A model generated the notes under the pieces. The model ran no database searches. It saw only the letters and a program-made list of their open reading frames with translations, and was not told where the DNA came from. Made by a program: the position numbers and the translations under genes. DNA of 64,000 nucleotides from Nocardioides sp. JQ2195. GTDB taxonomy: Bacteria; Actinomycetota; Actinomycetes; Propionibacteriales; Nocardioidaceae. This document shows positions 61,300 through 64,000 of this stretch, piece after piece (within the stretch, counting starts at the first letter, position 1; every line of letters starts with the position of its first letter). The stretch lies in NCBI RefSeq assembly GCF_012272695.1, contig NZ_CP050902.1:434001-498000 (forward strand), written 5' to 3'.

Positions 61300-62250
61300 T
61301 CAGACCGTCTTGACCAACCCGAGCTGCGTGGTGCTGAGCACGTGCCGGCCTTCGCTGTCGAACAGCTCGCCGTCGCCGTGGGCGCGGCCGTGGGCGATTA
61401 TTCCGACATAAGTGTCGAACTGGTGCCACGTCGAGAGGTCGGGCTCGCGGTGGAAGGTGATGCCGTGGGTCAGGCTCAGGATCCGTGAGCCGGGCTTGTG
61501 GCGGACGGCGCCGAGGGCACGGTAGGCCGGCTCCAGCAGGCTCATGTCGGTGACGTAGGCCGCCACGGCCGCGCGGATCACCGGGTCGAGAGGCAGGTCC
61601 GAGGTGGCGCGGACGTGCACGGTCTGGCGGTCGGTCACCGAGGACGGGGTGAGGTAGGGCGGCGGCTCGACGTGACGGAAGTGCACCGGCCTCTCGATCC
61701 GCCACCAGGCGGGGATGCGCGGATCGTCGCGGTGACGGTCGGCCAGGTCCTGCAGCGTCTCGGGACCGGGCACGGATGCGGGGGCTGCCGATGACCAGGA
61801 CGGCAGGTCCTCGCGCGTCGTCGCCCACCGCGTCGTCGCGGTGAAGAGCTCGCTGCCGTCATCGGCGAGCAGGGTGCTGCGCCGCGTGCTGAGCGAGCGC
61901 GCGTCGGAGAGCAGGTCCACCCGCCAGTGCATCGGCCGGTCCGCGGGCACGGCGCCGATGAAGTCCGCCTGCAGGCTGACGATGCGCTGGTCCGTCGCCG
62001 CCGTACGGCCGGCCGCGACCAGTCCCTGGGCCAGCAGCAGTCCGCCGAAGGTGCGGTCGTCGGGGTGGGCCTGGGGCTGGCCGCGCCAGCGCCGCGGGCC
62101 GCCATCGGCGTCGGCCACGGCATCGAGGCGCTCGAGGTCGAGCACCTCCAGCAGGTCCGCCAGCGTGACGGCATCAGCGGTGACGGAGGAGGCAGTGGGC
62201 GAGGGGTTGGTGGGAGAGGGGTTGGTGAGCGCAGTGTCCACACCCACCAT
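61300..62250 (-). CDS. Acyl-CoA thioesterase II (TesB-like)
   Basis: The 316-residue double-hotdog protein has GQPQAHPDDRTFGGLLLAQGLVAAGRT, SLQADFIGAVPADRPMHWRVDLL, TDMSLLEPAYRALGA and HGITFHREPDLSTWHQFDTYVGIIAHGRAHGDGELFDSEGRHV. It hydrolyses acyl-CoAs in the cytosol. The N-terminus has a repeated TNPSPTNPSPT. ATG 62250 is preceded by an intergenic region with the LysR-type 26-bp site, so it is probably in the same regulon as the CoA-transferase. Confidence 0.88.
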   Translation of the reverse strand: MVGVDTALTNPSPTNPSPTASSVTADAVTLADLLEVLDLERLDAVADADGGPRRWRGQPQAHPDDRTFGGLLLAQGLVAAGRTAATDQRIVSLQADFIGAVPADRPMHWRVDLLSDARSLSTRRSTLLADDGSELFTATTRWATTREDLPSWSSAAPASVPGPETLQDLADRHRDDPRIPAWWRIERPVHFRHVEPPPYLTPSSVTDRQTVHVRATSDLPLDPVIRAAVAAYVTDMSLLEPAYRALGAVRHKPGSRILSLTHGITFHREPDLSTWHQFDTYVGIIAHGRAHGDGELFDSEGRHVLSTTQLGLVKTV

Positions 62251-62311
62251 GATGACGAACTTTGGAACCGCTGGCGATATGTGTTTGCGGTTTCTCATGA
62301 CCCGTTGGGTA

Positions 62312-62337
62312 TCAATTGCCCACCCAAGAAGTATTGG
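62312..62337 (-). promoter_or_regulatory. Second copy of the LysR-type 26-bp site
   Basis: On the minus strand it reads TCCAATAC, four bases, TGGGTGG, one base, CAATTG; 21 of 26 positions agree with 59535-59560. It lies between the thioesterase and CoA-transferase genes. Confidence 0.65.
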
Positions 62338-62406
62338 AGTTCCGGCCCGGAACAGGAGCATCGTAGGGACTCGACACCCTTCCGTCGAGCCCCCGAGGAG
62401 CCCACC

Positions 62407-63351
62407 ATGACCGCCACCCAGGCCACCAAGGTGACGGACCTCCGGACGGCGATCGCGACCTACGTCGAGGACGGCATGACGGTGGCGCTCGAGGGGTTCG
62501 GGCACCTGATCCCCTTCGCCGCGGCGCACGAGATCATCCGGCAAGGACGTCGGGACCTGACCGTGTGTCGGATGACCCCGGACATCATGTATGACCAGCT
62601 CATCGGCGCCGGCTGTGTCAGCAAGCTGGTCGCGTCCTTCTTCGCCAGCGGCTCCGCCGGCTCCCTGCACGAGGTCCGCCGTCGCGTCGAGCGCGCCGAC
62701 CCCGAGCCGCTGGAGATCGAGGAGTACAGCCACTACGGCATGCTCTGCCGCTACGAGGCCGGCGCCGCCAACCTGCCGTTCTTCCCGCTGCGCTCCTACG
62801 CCGGGAGCGACCTGCCGAAGCTGAACCCCAACATCCGCACGGTGACCGACCCCTTCGGTGGACCCGACATCTACGTCGTCCCGCCGCTCAAGCCGGACGT
62901 GACGATCGTGCACGCCCAGCGCGCCGACCGTCTCGGCAACGTGCAGATGTGGGGGATCACCGGCGCGCAGCAGGAAGCGGCGTACGCCGGCAGGCGAGTG
63001 ATCGCCACCGTCGAGGAGGTCGTCGACGAAGAGGTGGTCCGCGCCGACCCGAACCGGACCCTGCTGCCGGCCCACGCGGTCGACGCCGTGGTCGAGATCC
63101 CCGGCGGAGCACACCCGTCCTACACCCACGACCACTATGTGCGCGACAACGACTTCTACCGGGAGTGGGAGCCGATCAGCAAGGACCGCGAAGCTGTGCT
63201 GGCCTGGCTGGACGCGTGGGTGCACGGCCTGCCGGACCGCGCTGCCTACCTCGACAAGCTCGGCCACGAGCGCTGGTCGGCGCTCGGTGCCGGGCCCAGC
63301 ACCGGTGCTGGGCTGGCCGGATCGCGGACGGCCGAGGAGGCAAACGCATGA
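62407..63351 (+). CDS. CoA-transferase subunit A (IpdA/GctA-like, class I)
   Basis: The 314-residue alpha subunit of a heterodimeric class I CoA-transferase has VEDGMTVALEGFGHLIPFAAAHEIIRQGRRDLTVCRMTPDIMYDQLIGAG, SHYGMLCRYEAGAANLPFFPLRSYAG and VDAVVEIPGGAHPS. It transfers or hydrolyses CoA on a dicarboxyl or cyclic acid; relatives include glutaconate CoA-transferase and IpdA, which opens the last steroid ring. The exact substrate is open. It overlaps subunit B by 4 bp. Confidence 0.87.
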   Translation: MTATQATKVTDLRTAIATYVEDGMTVALEGFGHLIPFAAAHEIIRQGRRDLTVCRMTPDIMYDQLIGAGCVSKLVASFFASGSAGSLHEVRRRVERADPEPLEIEEYSHYGMLCRYEAGAANLPFFPLRSYAGSDLPKLNPNIRTVTDPFGGPDIYVVPPLKPDVTIVHAQRADRLGNVQMWGITGAQQEAAYAGRRVIATVEEVVDEEVVRADPNRTLLPAHAVDAVVEIPGGAHPSYTHDHYVRDNDFYREWEPISKDREAVLAWLDAWVHGLPDRAAYLDKLGHERWSALGAGPSTGAGLAGSRTAEEANA

Positions 63352-64000
63352 CCCACGCCGACGTCGCTCCCAGCAGCACCGAGTTCCTGGCCACCGTGGC
63401 GGCCCGACAGCTGGCCGGCAAGCGCCGGGTCTTCGCCGGAGTCGGGCTGCCGACCCTGGCCGTCGACCTGGCCATGCGCACGGTGAACCCAGGCGTGGAG
63501 CTGGTCTACGAGTCCGGCATCTGCGGCGCCCACCCCGACGGCCTGGCCGAGGGCATCGCCGACTCGGTGCTGGTCACCGGTGCTGAAGCGGTGCTGAGCA
63601 TGCACGCGCTCTTCGGCTACGTGCTGCAGGGCGGACACGTCGACGTCGGTTTCCTCGGTGCGGCCCAGGTGGACCGATGGGGCAGCCTCAACACGACCCT
63701 GATCGGCGACTGGGCCAAGCCCACCGTCCGCCTCCCCGGAGCCGGTGGTGCTGCCGAGATCGTGCCCAACGCGGGCGAGTGCATCGTGGTGCTCCGACGT
63801 CACGACCCGGGCGCACTCCCGACCGAGCTCGACTTCTGCACCTCACCGAGCCCGGTCCGGGCCCGGGAGGAGGACCCGCGCATGGAGCCGCCCGGACACG
63901 GCGTCTCGACCGTGATCACCCCGCTGGCCGTGCTGCGCCGACCCGAGAAGTTCGGTGAGCTGGAGGTCAGCGAGGTGCACCCCGGCGTGAGCGTGGACGA
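63348..64000 (+). CDS. CoA-transferase subunit B (IpdB/GctB-like), 3' end beyond window
   Basis: About 217 residues are visible. Motifs include RVFAGVGLPTLAVDLAMRTVNPGVELVYESGICGAHPDGLAEGIADS, LSMHALFGYVLQGGHVDVGFLGAAQVDRWGSLNTTLIGDW and LPGAGGAAEIVPNAGE. The VYESGICG segment corresponds to the catalytic-Glu (ESG/ENG) region of class I enzymes. It is the partner of subunit A, started at ATG 63348 in a 4-bp overlap. The gene continues past the window end. Confidence 0.88.
   Translation, partial: MTHADVAPSSTEFLATVAARQLAGKRRVFAGVGLPTLAVDLAMRTVNPGVELVYESGICGAHPDGLAEGIADSVLVTGAEAVLSMHALFGYVLQGGHVDVGFLGAAQVDRWGSLNTTLIGDWAKPTVRLPGAGGAAEIVPNAGECIVVLRRHDPGALPTELDFCTSPSPVRAREEDPRMEPPGHGVSTVITPLAVLRRPEKFGELEVSEVHPGVSVD

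Overview
The window is high-G+C DNA with dense, often 4-bp-overlapping genes, many GTG starts and many promoters that appear to drive leaderless mRNAs. Two DUF222/HNH (13E12-type) genes with actinobacterial LexA boxes, F420-type oxidoreductase, ANTAR regulators, an SseA/DUF1416 sulfur locus and many acyl-CoA enzymes point to an actinobacterium. The style is that of Nocardioides and relatives (family Nocardioidaceae); the genus is inference, because no rRNA lies in the window.

Layout. 1-1.4 kb: end of a DUF4395 membrane protein, rhodanese-type sulfurtransferase SseA and DUF1416 partner. 1.7-13.6 kb: cell-surface polysaccharide island with UDP-glucose dehydrogenase, UDP-glucuronate decarboxylase, GT61 glycosyltransferase, FkbM methyltransferase, Wzy-like ligase/polymerase, Wzc-like tyrosine autokinase, polyprenyl-phosphate sugar transferase and Wzb-like phosphatase. 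It is interrupted by a DUF559-type nuclease-fold gene between two inverted 59-bp palindromes and by a BKACE enzyme. 13.6-20 kb: housekeeping and small genes (DsrE, secreted BLIP-like protein, nitrobindin, Fur, YgfZ, HEAT-like protein, lipoproteins, cupin). 20-26.3 kb: visibly lower-G+C M23/FG-GAP secreted protein, SOS-boxed DUF222 gene, Na+/H+ antiporter, GAF-ANTAR, ERCC4 nuclease, two DUF202 proteins.

26.5-48.1 kb: a catabolic island. It holds an SDR, a remnant of a phosphotransferase/acyl-CoA dehydrogenase pair, nitronate monooxygenase, Usp, enoyl-CoA hydratase, SCP-x-type thiolase, carotenoid-cleavage-type oxygenase, acyl-CoA ligase, VOC protein, two MDR reductases, hotdog thioesterase, MFS exporter, a double HxlR regulator, a second thiolase lacking one active-site Cys, a luciferase-like oxidoreductase and a complete oligopeptide-type ABC importer. 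Two of its promoters share a 16-bp element. The set reads as import, CoA activation, alkene cleavage or oxidation, and beta-oxidation of an unidentified unsaturated hydrophobic or aromatic acid.

48.1-51.9 kb: second DUF222 gene, small lipoprotein, two ANTAR regulators. 51.9-64 kb: a second acyl-CoA island with acyl-CoA dehydrogenase and APH-like kinase facing an XRE-TetR fusion regulator. Then follow NMO-like flavoprotein, enoyl-CoA hydratase, acyl-CoA dehydrogenase and family III CoA-transferase, facing a LysR regulator, and TesB thioesterase facing a two-subunit CoA-transferase. A nearly identical 26-bp site lies in both the LysR intergenic region and the thioesterase/CoA-transferase intergenic region, suggesting one LysR regulon.
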